From positions 952,722 through 1,016,721 of the forward strand of contig OY282381.1 in NCBI GenBank assembly GCA_958295915.1: DNA of 64,000 bases, in the 5' to 3' direction. The notes below the pieces were generated by a model, which had not been told where the DNA came from, ran no database searches, and saw only the letters and a list, made by a program, of their open reading frames with translations. The translations under genes and the position numbers were made by a program. The first letter of the stretch is position 1, and the number at the start of each line of letters is the position of its first letter. Of this stretch, positions 51,239-60,278 are shown in pieces. The DNA comes from an uncultured Caldilineaceae bacterium. GTDB taxonomy: Bacteria > Chloroflexota > Anaerolineae > Caldilineales > Caldilineaceae.

Positions 51239-52354
51239 TCACACACCTTCATTTCGCCACCAGCGCACCTCATTGCTGTCCCGTTCGGCGGCGGCAACAA
51301 TGTCGAGACGACCATTGCCGTTGAGGTCGGCCGTGATCACCATGTTGGCGCGCGTCCAGCCATCCTTCAGAATCTGCATATCCCAGATACCCCGCGGGTC
51401 GCCCCGGTGTTTGAAGATAGCCACCCGCCCCGTCAGATCCCAGGCTGTGGCCACAACTTCTATCTGCCCGTCATTGTCCAGATCGGCGGCAATGGCTTCA
51501 AACGCATGGGGGAAGTATTCGCAGATGATATGCTTGGGCCATGGACCCCGGCTTGGCTGGCCGTCGTTTTCGTACCAGACGATCTGATGATGCCGCAGAT
51601 CCGCTCCTCGCTCTGGGGGCAACATACCCAGAGCCATCACGACGTCCACATCGCCATCGCCGTCCATGTCGACCGGATGGCCGTGAATCGGCTGGGGCGC
51701 GTCGTCGATGATGTGCTTGCGCCACGGCTGAGAGACCGGATCCCCTGGGTTTTCGTACCAGACAACCTGATTGGCCACCCGCGCCGTGCCCAGCAGATCG
51801 ATCTTGCCGTCACCATCGATATCTGTCGCGTGGATGGCGCGCGTCTCAGCGATGTTGTCTTCGATCATGTGCTTGATCCATCGACCATCCCGATTTTCAT
51901 ACCAGGCGAACTGGTTTCCCTTGCGCCAACCCGAAGCGGCCACATCCAAATCGCCGTCACCGTCGAAGTCAGCCACGGCCACATCATAGGCGCCGGGCAG
52001 GTCTCCTTGTGTGATGTAGTGGTAGCGCCATGAATCGCGAAGGCGCGGGTCGCCATCGTACTCGAACCAGAGCAGACAGCCGTTGATGTTATCCACGATT
52101 ACGATTTCGGGCCGGCCGTCGCCGTTGATATCGGCGATGGCGTGGCGCTCCAGCCACTCATCATCCCGTTCGTGGATGATGTGCTGGGTGAAATTGCCCT
52201 GACCGTCGTTCTCCAGCCAATAGAGACCGACTTCCGTGTCGGCTGTCACAAGATCCGGCACGCCGTTGCCCGTCAGATCCACGGCCGAGATGCCATAGGC
52301 ATAATTAAACCCACCCAAGGCAAGATGTTCAGTGAACTTAATCAGATTCTCCAT
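51239..52354 (-). CDS. FG-GAP/VCBS repeat propeller protein
   Basis: 371 aa from the ATG at 52354 with AGGAGG 5 nt upstream. Six to seven repeats each carry a calcium-binding DxDGDG-type loop: DINGDGRPE, DFDGDGDLD, DIDGDGKID, DMDGDGDVD, DLDNDGQIE and DLNGNGRLD, followed by WYEN-type strands. This is an integrin-like beta-propeller. There is no signal peptide, so either it is cytoplasmic or exported by another route. It lies 45 bp before the Uma2 gene on the same strand. Ligand unknown. Confidence 0.85.
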   Translation of the reverse strand: MENLIKFTEHLALGGFNYAYGISAVDLTGNGVPDLVTADTEVGLYWLENDGQGNFTQHIIHERDDEWLERHAIADINGDGRPEIVIVDNINGCLLWFEYDGDPRLRDSWRYHYITQGDLPGAYDVAVADFDGDGDLDVAASGWRKGNQFAWYENRDGRWIKHMIEDNIAETRAIHATDIDGDGKIDLLGTARVANQVVWYENPGDPVSQPWRKHIIDDAPQPIHGHPVDMDGDGDVDVVMALGMLPPERGADLRHHQIVWYENDGQPSRGPWPKHIICEYFPHAFEAIAADLDNDGQIEVVATAWDLTGRVAIFKHRGDPRGIWDMQILKDGWTRANMVITADLNGNGRLDIVAAAERDSNEVRWWRNEGV

Positions 52355-52507
52355 GTTCGCCTCCTGATGCTCTGCTGCGCGTTCCGATTCATACCACCGC
52401 CAATATCTATCATAGCCGGCTTCGCGGTGAGTGGCAAGCGAATGGCGGAAGGGGGACATCCCAGATCTGGTGACATCCGCAGGCCAGCAGCGCCCAAATT
52501 TGGAGCG

Positions 52508-52560
52508 CTGAACAGATTGTCTGAATCAGGATTATCAGGATGGAAGGATTATTCAGGATG
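52508..52560 (-). repeat. ATCCTGATAATCCTGATTCAGACA-type dispersed repeat
   Basis: On the minus strand short ATCCTG/AATCC units recur, ending in ATTCAGACAATC. It is related to the leader repeats at 8186, 21453 and 39374. It cuts into the end of the small reading frame at 52553-52687. The remainder of the gap between 52355 and 52507 holds nothing recognisable. Confidence 0.55.
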
Positions 52561-52687
52561 ATAAACGATGAGCCGAATCCGGTGTAGCTGACCAGAGGTG
52601 AGCCAGAAACTCGCCCAACTCGCCTTGTAATTGAGGTCTTTGCTGTCGTAATGGGAGAAGCGTTCGGATGATATCCGGTTGTGTCAT
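52553..52687 (-). CDS. Possible small protein or truncated gene (44 codons)
   Basis: ATG at 52687 with GGAG about 5 nt upstream; 44 codons beginning MTQPDIIRTLLPLRQQRP and ending at a TGA inside the dispersed repeat. I do not recognise it. The repeat may have truncated a longer gene. It is downstream of the alpha/beta hydrolase gene on the same strand. Confidence 0.3.
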   Translation of the reverse strand: MTQPDIIRTLLPLRQQRPQLQGELGEFLAHLWSATPDSAHRLSS

Positions 52688-52705
52688 GCGTGCTCCGTTC
52701 CGTTG

Positions 52706-53614
52706 CTATGGGAAATTGACATTGCAACGGGCATCCAGCCAGGCGATCAGTTCGCCGATCGGCCTTTCCCGGCCTAAGTCGTTGTGTAGTTCGTGGTAAT
52801 AGCCTTCATAGAGATGCAGCGTTTTGTCGGCCGAGGAGAGGCGATGGAAAAATGCCTGTGCCGCCGCGGGCAAGACGACAACGTCCGCCATGCCCTGCAT
52901 CATCAGAATCGGCAGGCGGACCTCGCCGGCTCGGTCTGTCACCTCCTGCATAGTTGCAAAGATTTCTACCACCCAGCGCGCGTTGCGGTGATGCACGCCC
53001 AAGGGATCGCTCATGGCCAGATGCACCTCCCTCACGTCTCGGGAAAGCCCATCCTGGCTGCCGGGTTGAGGCATGGTCAGGGTGGGCCACACCCGATGTA
53101 GCAAGACCAGCAGTTGCTTGAGAAAGCGGTTGAGGGGGTCGAGCTGTGGCTGCAGCGCCGGCGCCGAGATGGCGGCCAGATCCACCGCCCCCGGCATTTC
53201 CATCAGGTAATGAAGGCCGAGCATCCCACCCATAGAATGGCCATACAGGCAACAAGGGAGACCTGGGTTGCGCCGCCGGGCCATCATCACAACCTGTGTG
53301 ATGTCGTCCAGATAGTCTTGAAAACAGTTGACGAATCCCCGCGCGCCGCCGGAGCGGCCGAAGCCCTGGTGATCATGCGCATAGACCAGGTAGCCCGCCT
53401 GCGCAAGTGCCGCGACCAGATGACGATAGCGCCCACCATGTTCACCCAGGCCGTGGAGGATCAGCACGACGGCTCGCGCAGGACCAGCCGGCCGCCAGTG
53501 ACGATAGAAGACCGAAGCGCCACTTTCGCTGCGAAAGGAGCCGGTCGAAAAGCCGAAGCTTCCATCCAGCGGGTATATCGAGGCAGTCTGATCGCCATGG
53601 GTACGCGCGTTCAT
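52706..53614 (-). CDS. Alpha/beta hydrolase, monoacylglycerol-lipase/lysophospholipase-like
   Basis: 302 aa. LILHGLGEHGGRYRHL forms the oxyanion region, YGHSMGGML the nucleophile elbow (about S127), and MQGMADVVVLP and YEGYYHELHND carry the likely Asp and His of the triad. The lid is Pro/Leu-rich. No signal peptide. The ATG overlaps the stop of the GNAT gene (ATGA), with GAGGGG upstream, so it is translationally coupled. Likely hydrolyses membrane-derived or dietary monoacylglycerols. Confidence 0.88.
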   Translation of the reverse strand: MNARTHGDQTASIYPLDGSFGFSTGSFRSESGASVFYRHWRPAGPARAVVLILHGLGEHGGRYRHLVAALAQAGYLVYAHDHQGFGRSGGARGFVNCFQDYLDDITQVVMMARRRNPGLPCCLYGHSMGGMLGLHYLMEMPGAVDLAAISAPALQPQLDPLNRFLKQLLVLLHRVWPTLTMPQPGSQDGLSRDVREVHLAMSDPLGVHHRNARWVVEIFATMQEVTDRAGEVRLPILMMQGMADVVVLPAAAQAFFHRLSSADKTLHLYEGYYHELHNDLGRERPIGELIAWLDARCNVNFP

Positions 53615-54612
53615 GGCGTCCCCTCATCGCTCTCATCGACCGTCCGCTGGTCATCGTTCCCATTGTCGGATTCCATCTCATCCTGATCCCCACGCAACAC
53701 CACAATCCAGCGCTGCCAGGGGGCCTGCTGCCACGCAAGACGCAGGCGAGAGAAGGATTCCTGCGACGCTTCCAGATGCTCCCGGCTGAATGTGCGCACC
53801 CGCAGCCGTTGGTTTCGCCCCTGCAGCATCTGGGCCAGGTGGGCGACCAGTTGACGTTCTGGGGCGGTACCCCATAGCCGCTGAGGCAGAGCGAACAGCA
53901 AGCGCAGTTCATCCCGCCAGCGGAATTGCTGGACAAAGCCGATGACTTCGCTCTCCTGTTCGATAAGAAATACCTTCGAGGAGCGCAGGCTGCCGGCGTG
54001 GATCGCGGCGATCATTTCGATCTCTCCCCTGTCCACGTGCAGATACGCCGCCGGCAGCAGCGCGGCCAGGCGCGGGCCAAAACGCGCCGAAATCTGCGGG
54101 GACAGGCGAAAACCGTCTGGCATGGCCGCAGTTTCCGCCAGCGGCAGCCTACCCACCATCTGCGCCGTCTGATAGTCTGCGGAGCGCAGGCCAATCTCCT
54201 CCAGCGTCTGCCCGATTTCCGCTGGAGAGTCGGTGGCAAAACCGAAATAGAAGTACGGATGCAGCCCTTGCTCCTCCACATGGTCCAGAGCGGTGTCGAT
54301 GAGATCCGCGAAGTCCTCCCGGTTCTCCTCAACGGTCAGCGGCTCCATAAACGCCCAGTCGAATGTGCCGGCCGCATCGCCATCGTACTGGACGACCAGA
54401 AATCCGATGATGCGTTCACCCTGGACAGCGACAAATGTATCCATCTGGCTGCCCAGAAGCCGCGGCCCGAACCACCGCAAAAACAGAAACCGACGCCACC
54501 AACTGCCCGCAATCTCCTCCATGCTGCTCACATCGCTCGTTACGCCGGAGACGAGTAGAGTAAGAACCTCGCGGATCTGTTCAGGGGTTGCCCTTGCAAT
54601 CTCAGTGACCAT
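53611..54612 (-). CDS. GNAT-family acetyltransferase-like protein
   Basis: 333 aa. The N-terminal half (IARATPEQIREVLTLL ... FVAVQGERIIGFLVVQYDG) resembles a GNAT domain, and the second half (KVFLIEQESEVIGFVQQF ... ERQLVAHLAQML) a second GNAT-like unit. A classic Q/RxxGxG/A acetyl-CoA loop is not obvious, so activity is uncertain. It overlaps the Nudix gene by 11 bp and the hydrolase gene by 4 bp; the three form one operon. Confidence 0.6.
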   Translation of the reverse strand: MVTEIARATPEQIREVLTLLVSGVTSDVSSMEEIAGSWWRRFLFLRWFGPRLLGSQMDTFVAVQGERIIGFLVVQYDGDAAGTFDWAFMEPLTVEENREDFADLIDTALDHVEEQGLHPYFYFGFATDSPAEIGQTLEEIGLRSADYQTAQMVGRLPLAETAAMPDGFRLSPQISARFGPRLAALLPAAYLHVDRGEIEMIAAIHAGSLRSSKVFLIEQESEVIGFVQQFRWRDELRLLFALPQRLWGTAPERQLVAHLAQMLQGRNQRLRVRTFSREHLEASQESFSRLRLAWQQAPWQRWIVVLRGDQDEMESDNGNDDQRTVDESDEGTP

Positions 54613-55108
54613 TCAGATAGTCCACAGCGAGTCTGACACAGTCCCGTTCGCCTTCGTAAGTCAGCCGGGCCAGCGCGTCCTCAGTCGTGACCCAGTCCAC
54701 CCTCTGCACTTCGATGCTGGCGTCGGACAGACGCCCGCCCACCACTCGCAGCAGATAGAAATCCACCCTTTTGTAGACCCATTCCGGCACAATGCGGGCG
54801 TAGGTATCCAGGTATTCGTAATGAACAGTCTTCAAAAACGATTCAAACTCAGTTTTCAGTCCGGTTTCTTCTTCTACTTCGCGCAAAGCTGCAGCCAGAG
54901 GTTTCTCCATCGAGTAGAGACGACCTTTGGGCAGTTGCCAGCGACGGGTGTCTCGATCAGTAGCGATCAGCGCCACCTCGACAATGATTTGGGCGTCCAC
55001 AGCGCGCAGGCGATAGGCAACCCCGCCGGCCGAATGGCTATGCCGGACAGTATACTGGTTTGCCGGTGGATCTGTCTTTATTTCCTGTCTATCGGGCCGA
55101 GCGTTCAT
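54602..55108 (-). CDS. Nudix hydrolase
   Basis: 168 aa. The Nudix box is complete from the glycine of LPKGRLYSMEKPL through ALREVEEETGLKTEFE, so metal-dependent pyrophosphohydrolase activity is expected. The region before it (SAGGVAYRLRAVDAQIIVEV, DTRRWQLPKG) is typical of diadenosine-tetraphosphate or NTP-cleaning members. It leads the operon with the GNAT and hydrolase genes. Substrate cannot be assigned from sequence. Confidence 0.9.
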   Translation of the reverse strand: MNARPDRQEIKTDPPANQYTVRHSHSAGGVAYRLRAVDAQIIVEVALIATDRDTRRWQLPKGRLYSMEKPLAAALREVEEETGLKTEFESFLKTVHYEYLDTYARIVPEWVYKRVDFYLLRVVGGRLSDASIEVQRVDWVTTEDALARLTYEGERDCVRLAVDYLNGH

Positions 55109-55179
55109 CTACAATAGTCCAACGAACACTGATGGCGCAAGCTGAAGAGTGAGCGCCACATCTGTATACTGATTTCTGC

Positions 55180-55686
55180 TCACTGACGCCGCAGATCGCC
55201 GGCCAGCGGACTGTCGATAACGATCGCGGCCAAGCCTCGGGCCACCCGTTCCCAATTGTTCGGTGGTATCCGCGCCAGGGAGCGGGGCAGCAAGCACGGC
55301 GTAGTGAACGGCAGCGCGCCGGCCAGCTCTGCGACCGACCAGACAGACCGGGCGCGAGCCAGCACCACATAGGTTTCCATCCACTTATCCAGCAGCACGA
55401 ACCACTGGGCCAATGCCTCACAGGCGCCGACCGCCGGCCGCGGGGACGGCGCGCCGCTGGCAAAGCGCACAGCCACCAGACCAGCCCGATCGATCCACAG
55501 CCGCTGTGGGGTCAGAGCGCCCGGCGACATGTTCGCTACGGTCCAACGAGCGAAGCCACGGTGCAGATCAGAGATCAGCGCTGGCCGCAGCCATTCTACG
55601 GCCGCGGGGATGGGCCGACTATGTTCCGGATGGTACGGTGATACCATCTGTTTTCCGTCTTCGTCGTACCAGTACCAACGTGCCAT
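55180..55686 (-). CDS. Protein of unknown function
   Basis: 168 aa from the ATG at 55686, without a clear Shine-Dalgarno. The sequence is rich in Trp, Pro and Arg (MARWYWYDEDGKQMVSPYHP ... PQRLWIDRAGLVAVRF). I do not recognise a family. Its first 91 bp overlap the 3' end of the CorA-like gene in another frame. It lies 71 bp upstream of the Nudix operon. Confidence 0.6.
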   Translation of the reverse strand: MARWYWYDEDGKQMVSPYHPEHSRPIPAAVEWLRPALISDLHRGFARWTVANMSPGALTPQRLWIDRAGLVAVRFASGAPSPRPAVGACEALAQWFVLLDKWMETYVVLARARSVWSVAELAGALPFTTPCLLPRSLARIPPNNWERVARGLAAIVIDSPLAGDLRRQ

Positions 55687-56633
55687 GATGACAGCCACCC
55701 CATGCGCCGAAAATAATAAAACAGACCGCAGACGATTGCCAGAATAAGAACCCACAAGGCCGGATAGGCCCGAACGTAGATTCCGGTCAGGAACATCAAA
55801 GGTAAAAAAATCGTCAAAATCACTATCAGCATCCGCATAAGATCATCCTTGCGGATATCAGATAGGGCCATGTGCATCTCGGTCGTGCCGCGCGCCAGCG
55901 CCTGCATTCCTTCCATCAGCCCAACCATGCGCACCAGATCATCGTCCACATCGGCGAAATATAGCCGGGCATCGCTGGGGATCACACCATAATCGTCACG
56001 AGCCAGACGGTTCATCAGCTCTCTCTGGGGCCGAAGCGCCCGCGTCAAACGCAGCGCACTGGTCTGGGCTGTCAGCAGATCGTTCAGAACATCCTCCCGG
56101 GCGATCTTTTGGTGAAAGAGTACATCCCCCAGCCGTTCCAACTCTGCTTCAAATCCATCCAGCAGACCGCTGTAGCGCTGTATCTGCTGGCGCATCAACT
56201 TACACAGCAAAAACGCGGGTCCCTGACCCAACCCGCTGTTGTCATGATGCGCCTCGTCGGCCAACAGCTCCTCGATTGCATTCATCTCCCGCGCATGAAC
56301 GGTTACCAGAAAATTGGCGCCAAGAAAAATGTCCAGTTCACTGGTGATCAGATCGACTTGCGCTTCACCGCGATAGATGCTGTGAACAACGATGAACAGG
56401 TACCGGCGATAATCATTGATCTTCGGAACCAGAAAGCCGCTGGTGACATCTTCGACCGCCAAAGGATGAAACTGGAACACTTCAGTCAGAATTGTCTGTT
56501 GTTCAGTCTCCGTCGGCGCAGACAGATCCACCCATAGATACGCGCGACTGTCCCGCAGCGCAGCCGCCAACTGATCGATCGGGAAATTGCCTACAATCTT
56601 TCCGCTGGCTTGACGATAGAGAACACGAATCAT
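55596..56633 (-). CDS. CorA-family (2-TM-GxN) divalent cation transporter lacking the GMN motif
   Basis: 345 aa. The N-terminal domain has the CorA-like features AVEDVTSGFLVPKINDYRRYLFIVVHSI and ALSDIRKDDLMRMLIVILTI leading to the first membrane helix (about residues 267-285). Where CorA proteins have GMN and a periplasmic loop, this protein reads FLTGIYVRAYPALWVLILA and enters helix 2 directly, so the GMN signature and loop are missing. The last about 35 residues overlap the next gene. Transport is doubtful without the selectivity motif; it may be a degenerate or regulatory member. Confidence 0.8.
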   Translation of the reverse strand: MIRVLYRQASGKIVGNFPIDQLAAALRDSRAYLWVDLSAPTETEQQTILTEVFQFHPLAVEDVTSGFLVPKINDYRRYLFIVVHSIYRGEAQVDLITSELDIFLGANFLVTVHAREMNAIEELLADEAHHDNSGLGQGPAFLLCKLMRQQIQRYSGLLDGFEAELERLGDVLFHQKIAREDVLNDLLTAQTSALRLTRALRPQRELMNRLARDDYGVIPSDARLYFADVDDDLVRMVGLMEGMQALARGTTEMHMALSDIRKDDLMRMLIVILTIFLPLMFLTGIYVRAYPALWVLILAIVCGLFYYFRRMGWLSSWHVGTGTTKTENRWYHRTIRNIVGPSPRP

Positions 56634-56772
56634 GAAAGGCGGGATGGAAACCGGTTCGGACGTAAATTTTCGGCAATCATATCACAAATGGGAGGATCTT
56701 GCAGATATAACTGCGCCCCTACACAGAAACCACAGAGAGCGGGACACAGTGGCAATTGCAGGGGCGCGTTGG

Positions 56773-56802
56773 TTGCGGCCACCGTGCCGTCTGCGGTATG
56801 AT
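56773..56802 (+). promoter_or_regulatory. Possible promoter of the RNase D gene
   Basis: TTGCGG (56773-56778), an 18-nt spacer and TATGAT (56797-56802, 5 of 6), about 60 nt before the RNase D ATG. The gap also holds a short CACAGAAACCACAGAG repeat near 56718. Confidence 0.35.
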
Positions 56803-56865
56803 GGCCGACATTGTCGGAGCGCAGACCAATTACTGATTCACGCGATTTGGGAGAATTCGATTACC

Positions 56866-58134
56866 ATGGCGCGGGCAAACCGAAAGCGTCCCCAATCCTT
56901 TCGCCGACAGAACGAACAATCCGCTTCTTCTCAACACGGCTGGAAGACGTCGACCATTCCAAAGCCGCAGCTTGTGCAGTCAGTGAAAGAATATGGCCGC
57001 ATGCTCCGACATCTTGAGGGTCAGCCCTGGCTCGCCCTGGATACGGAAAGCGATAGCCTCTATCGCTATACGCCGCGAGTATGCCTGATCCAACTATCCG
57101 CGCCGGCGGCGACCAGCGCGTCCACCACGCCCGTAAACCCCATGCAGGTTCTGGATTACCTGATCGACCCCCTCCAACTACACGATCTGTCAGCGCTGGG
57201 CACAATTCTGGCCAACGACACAACAGAAGTAATCCTCCATGCCGCAGACAACGACATACTGACGCTCCAACGGGATTTCAACATTCGGATAAGCCAGCTT
57301 TTCGACACGCAACTGGCTGCCCGGATTCTGGGGCGACAAGGCGTCGGGCTTGCGCAGATTTTGCAAGAAGAATTCAATGTCGTCAGCGACAAACGCATGC
57401 AGCGCACGAATTGGGGGCAACGCCCGCTAACGCCCCAACAGATGATCTATGCGCAGACCGACACCCACTATCTGCCTACTCTACGCGCCCGCCAGTTCGA
57501 CCATCTCCAGACAGCAAGCCGTTGGAACGAAGCGCAGGATGCCTTTCGCATGCTGGAAACGATCGCATATTCGCCGCCGGCGCCGCGTACATTCTGGCAG
57601 ATGAAACAGATCCGAGCGCTGGCGAAGGAAGATCTGAGCATCTTGCAGACGCTGTGGCGCTGGCGAGAGCGGCTCGCAAAGCGTTCAGACCGCCCGCCGT
57701 TCAAAATTTTGGGAGAGAATACACTGGTGGCGCTGGCTCAGAAACGCCCGCTCACCATGACTGCGCTGCGCAACATTCCTGGATTGAATGCGCGGCAGAT
57801 CGAACGATTCGGCGGAGAGTTGCTGACAGCAATCCGCCAAGGCGCACAGCAGCCCATCCCGCAACGCCCGCTCCCCATGGGGCGAACGGAGCAGGCTCTC
57901 TCCTCGCGAGAGCGAAAGTGTTACGAGGTCCTGCGCCGATGGCGGACGGAAACGGCAAGCGCGCGCCGCGTCGATCCAGACATTGTGTTCAGCAATGACA
58001 CACTGCTGCAGATCACAGCCCGTCAGCCAGCTTCTCTGGCTGCGTTACAAGAGATCCCAGCGATCGGGCAGTGGAAGGCCCAAACCTACGGCCCAGCGCT
58101 CCTCGAGCTGCTCACGAACAGCAGCGACATCTGA
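56866..58134 (+). CDS. rnd: Ribonuclease D, 3'-5' exonuclease
   Basis: 422 aa from the ATG at 56866 (GGGAG upstream); in-frame extension to 56632 is not homologous. DEDDy exonuclease motifs are WLALDTESDSLY (D59, E61), VILHAADNDILTL (D128) and YAQTDTHYLPTLRARQ (Y195, D199). Two helical HRDC-type domains follow (about residues 240-320 and 345-420). It trims 3' ends of tRNA and other stable RNAs. A Lys/Arg-rich N-terminus of about 35 residues precedes the catalytic domain. Confidence 0.9.
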   Translation: MARANRKRPQSFRRQNEQSASSQHGWKTSTIPKPQLVQSVKEYGRMLRHLEGQPWLALDTESDSLYRYTPRVCLIQLSAPAATSASTTPVNPMQVLDYLIDPLQLHDLSALGTILANDTTEVILHAADNDILTLQRDFNIRISQLFDTQLAARILGRQGVGLAQILQEEFNVVSDKRMQRTNWGQRPLTPQQMIYAQTDTHYLPTLRARQFDHLQTASRWNEAQDAFRMLETIAYSPPAPRTFWQMKQIRALAKEDLSILQTLWRWRERLAKRSDRPPFKILGENTLVALAQKRPLTMTALRNIPGLNARQIERFGGELLTAIRQGAQQPIPQRPLPMGRTEQALSSRERKCYEVLRRWRTETASARRVDPDIVFSNDTLLQITARQPASLAALQEIPAIGQWKAQTYGPALLELLTNSSDI

Positions 58135-58276
58135 CAGCTCGCAGGGAAAAAAGCTCGCCTGACACAGGTCTTCTTTCTCCTGATTCCACCGACCTGAAGG
58201 TGACCGCGCAACCACCGATGGAGAGGCGGCCAACAACCTGAGTAGCGGCTCGATGATGGCGCGATGTGTGGAGTGG

Positions 58277-60172
58277 CTAGATTGAGTGGGCGTCGATGGA
58301 GGAGGAGATGGCTGGCTGCAGGGCGAGGGGATCCGGCAGATCATCCGATCCGATACGCCCCTCGAAGACAGCGACAAACTCCTCCGTTTCCAGCGTTTCA
58401 CGCGCGAGCAGAGCTTCGGCAACGGCATCCAACTGCTGGCGATGCGCCACAAGAATTTGACGCACCCGTTCGTGCTGCTCACGTACGATACGTTGCACCT
58501 CGCTGTCCAGAGCTTCGGCAACCTCTTCACTGTAGTCCCGTTGTTCCGTCAGCTCCCGGCCCAGAAAGGGGTTCTCCTCCTGGTGGCCAATCTGCAGAGG
58601 GCCCATTTTTTTGCTCATCCCGTACTTCGTCACCATCGCCCGTGCCATACGCGTAATCATCTGAATGTCATCACTGGCCCCATTGGAAATGTCGGCGAAG
58701 ATCAGCTCCTCGGCCACACGGCCACCCAGCGCGACGGCAATTCTGTCTACAAAATAGGAATGGGGCAATAAGTACCGGTCCCGCTCAGGCACAGTCAGCG
58801 TGACGCCGCCGGCTATGCCGCGCGGGATAATCGTCACTTTGCGCAGGGGGTCGGCGCCCTTAACTATATGCGCGACAAGGGCGTGACCGGCTTCATGATA
58901 GGCAACCACCTGGCGCTCCCTGTCTGTGACCAAGCGGCTACGTCGTTCCGGCCCCCCCATGGCGATGCGCTCGATGGACTCCTGCATTTCAGCCATTGCG
59001 ATGGTGCGTCTGTTGCGCCGGGCAGCCAGAATCGCTGCTTCATTGACCAGATTTTCCAAATCCGCGCCGACGAAACCGGGAGTTTGGCGGGCGATCAAAT
59101 CCAGATCCACATTGGGATCCAGGGGCTTGCCCTTTACATGGACAGTGAGAATCGCCCGGCGGCCCTGTAAATCTGGACGATCCATGGTCACCCGCCGGTC
59201 AAAGCGGCCAGGGCGCAATAGCGCTGGGTCCAGAATATCGGGCCGGTTGGTAGCGGCCACCAGAATGACATTTATATCGGTACTGAAACCGTCCATCTCC
59301 ACCAGAATCTGGTTCAGAGTCTGCTCGCGTTCGTCGTGGGAACCGCCCAGACCGGTGCCCCGGTAGCGCCCTACAGCATCGATCTCATCAATAAATACGA
59401 TACAAGGGCTGTTGCGCTTGGCCTGCTCGAACAGATCTCGCACACGACTGGCCCCGACGCCGACAAACATTTCGACGAATTCGGAACCGCTTATGCTGAA
59501 AAACGGCACGCCTGCCTCGCCAGAGACGGCCTTGGCCATCAGAGTTTTGCCAGTGCCAGGCGGGCCAACCAGCAATACGCCCTTGGGGATGCGGGCGCCC
59601 AGAGCCACGAACTTTTGTGGCTCTTTGAGGAATTCGACGATCTCCTCCAACTCCTGCTTGGCTTCATCCGCGCCGGCTACATCGCTGAAGGTAACCGCGG
59701 GGCGGTCCCCTACAAACATGCGGGCTTTGCTTTTGCCAAAGGAAAGAGCTTGGTTGTTGCCGGTTTGGCTCTGGCGGAACAGAAATAGAAACAGACCGGC
59801 GATCAAAATCAGGGGGAGAAGGTTGATGACCAGCGCAAACCAGTTGCCCGAATTAGACGGGGACTGAACGTTGATTTTCACCTGGGCCAGCCGCTCTTCT
59901 GGGACGCCCAAACCCTGAAGGGTGCGCGTCAGAGCGACGCCCTCCTCCTTGCGGCTGGCAAGCGGCCGCTCACTATCGTACAGGTAGACATGCAGATTCT
60001 CCCCGCGGACGTCGATGCGCGTCACTTCGCCCCGCTCGATCTGCGTCGCCACATTGCTCAGGCTGATGTTCTGGGGTGTTTCGTTGGGACCGTATATATT
60101 CAGAAATAACGCCGCCGCGGCCACCAGAATCAGCAAATAGACAAAAGCGTTACGCGTCCAATTTCCGTTCAC
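58277..60172 (-). CDS. ftsH: ATP-dependent zinc metalloprotease FtsH
   Basis: 631 aa from a GTG with GAGGAG upstream. Two membrane helices (about residues 9-26 and 113-133) flank a periplasmic domain. The AAA+ ATPase has Walker A GPPGTGKT (203-210), Walker B IVFIDEID and the SRH region [20 protein letters not shown]. The protease domain has HEAGH (426-430) and an ISNGASDDI segment giving the third zinc ligand. It degrades misfolded membrane proteins and short-lived regulators. Full length for the family. Confidence 0.97.
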   Translation of the reverse strand: MNGNWTRNAFVYLLILVAAAALFLNIYGPNETPQNISLSNVATQIERGEVTRIDVRGENLHVYLYDSERPLASRKEEGVALTRTLQGLGVPEERLAQVKINVQSPSNSGNWFALVINLLPLILIAGLFLFLFRQSQTGNNQALSFGKSKARMFVGDRPAVTFSDVAGADEAKQELEEIVEFLKEPQKFVALGARIPKGVLLVGPPGTGKTLMAKAVSGEAGVPFFSISGSEFVEMFVGVGASRVRDLFEQAKRNSPCIVFIDEIDAVGRYRGTGLGGSHDEREQTLNQILVEMDGFSTDINVILVAATNRPDILDPALLRPGRFDRRVTMDRPDLQGRRAILTVHVKGKPLDPNVDLDLIARQTPGFVGADLENLVNEAAILAARRNRRTIAMAEMQESIERIAMGGPERRSRLVTDRERQVVAYHEAGHALVAHIVKGADPLRKVTIIPRGIAGGVTLTVPERDRYLLPHSYFVDRIAVALGGRVAEELIFADISNGASDDIQMITRMARAMVTKYGMSKKMGPLQIGHQEENPFLGRELTEQRDYSEEVAEALDSEVQRIVREQHERVRQILVAHRQQLDAVAEALLARETLETEEFVAVFEGRIGSDDLPDPLALQPAISSSIDAHSI

Positions 60173-60206
60173 ATTGTCTCCTCAGCCATCAGGATTCAGC
60201 ATAGGG

Positions 60207-60212
60207 CAGTAT
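60207..60212 (-). promoter_or_regulatory. Possible extended -10 promoter element of ftsH
   Basis: On the minus strand TGTTATACT provides a TGn-extended -10 (TATACT at 60207-60212) about 35-40 nt before the GTG. A -35 box is poor, as is usual for extended -10 promoters. Confidence 0.35.
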
Positions 60213-60278
60213 AACATAGACGACAGCGGTAGGGCGAATGGTTGAGAATACAGGGCGAAATTTCATGCGCCCCGGGCG

